Positions 41,553-41,778 of a stretch of DNA of 41,778 bases are shown here, one piece after another. Position 1 is the first letter of the stretch, and every line of letters starts with the position of its first letter. The DNA comes from Oscillospiraceae bacterium (GTDB lineage: Bacteria > Bacillota > Clostridia > Christensenellales > Aristaeellaceae). Below the pieces are notes generated by a model. It made no database searches. It saw only the letters and a list, made by a program, of their open reading frames with translations, and was not told where the DNA came from. The position numbers and the translations under genes were made by a program. The stretch is from NCBI GenBank assembly GCA_031270865.1, contig JAISWI010000009.1, positions 1 to 41,778 of the forward strand, written 5' to 3'.

Positions 41553-41778
41553 GGAGGAACAACCCACCCTGGCCACGAGGGTCCAGCGTCACGCTGGTCA
41601 GGGGGTCAAGGGGGGTGAAACCCCCTTGCGGGGTCTGGGGCGGCGCCCCAGCGTCCCAACCCCACGCAAACCCCGTAAAGGGCGAAGCCCAAAAGGTTTA
41701 TTTATGCCCTGCGGGGCTGTGGTTTGTTGGTTTCGACCGGGGGACGTGGGGCTCTGCCCCACACCCCGCAAGGGGGTT
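41553..41778. repeat. Repeat element A, right-end copy, reversed
   Basis: This matches the reverse complement of 1-269 almost throughout. The edge is GAGGAACAACCCACCCTGGC. Then come CCAGCGTCACGCTGG, AAGGGGGGTGAAACCCCCTT, GGGGCGGCGCCCCAG, GGGCGAAGCCC and CCCTGCGGGG, and the second arm up to the window end. Its far arm is cut by the end of the window. Confidence 0.85.

Overview
The window looks like a contig from an uncultured, high-GC Firmicute of the Clostridia type. The evidence is AGGAGG ribosome binding sites, sigma-A style promoters, a Kor/Vor-type 2-oxoacid:ferredoxin oxidoreductase, an Lpl-type sugar ABC transporter, a TIGR01906/Lit-like membrane protein, and a phage capsid of the kind common in Clostridia. 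Both ends of the window lie inside copies of one multicopy inverted-repeat element in opposite orientation. That is how assemblies usually break at repeats, so this may be a whole contig.

Layout. 1-269: repeat element A. 288-3014: a compact six-gene phage head-to-tail-tube cassette with no terminase, portal, tape measure, lysis or integrase gene in view. 3033-4955: an ABC-F ATPase whose promoter seems to give a leaderless mRNA. 4957-5112: half of repeat A. 5137-9805: a four-gene 2-oxoacid:ferredoxin oxidoreductase operon coupled to a large membrane protein. 9810-10550: polysaccharide deacetylase (minus). 10686-14402: family-2 glycosyltransferases in an imperfect tandem duplication that also copied the tail of the next gene. 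14663-17941: a membrane-anchored protein with five SH3-like repeats (minus). 18070-19787: a small membrane protein, a GNAT acetyltransferase and a metallophosphoesterase. 19790-19867: a DnaA-box cluster. 20079-24210: secA and prfB, the latter with a programmed +1 frameshift at UAA. 24214-28049: GNAT-cyclase fusion, Lit-like protein, tsaD, azlC and azlD. 28303-29427: an oxidoreductase that looks cut short by a repeat. 29589-33598 (minus): pstS-pstC-pstA-pstB-phoU. 33796-37653: a permease with a structured leader, then a PhoP/PhoR-like two-component system. 37746-41544: solute-binding protein and two permeases for an oligosaccharide. 41553-41778: repeat A again.

Functional links. The pst operon and the PhoP/PhoR-like pair probably form a phosphate-starvation unit, with a candidate Pho box of two GTTAA motifs 11 bp apart. 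The deacetylase, glycosyltransferases and SH3-like protein fit cell-envelope work. A second repeat family, B (palindromic core plus 34-38 bp tandem units), occupies six intergenic regions and adjoins a truncated gene.

The most interesting points are a PstS whose two halves are in swapped order (a circular permutation), a UAA instead of UGA at the prfB frameshift site, a candidate nhaA-I-like (Li+ class) riboswitch before a NhaD/SLC13-type permease, the orphan phage structural cassette, and the DnaA-box cluster. All calls come from reading the sequence; no database search was run.
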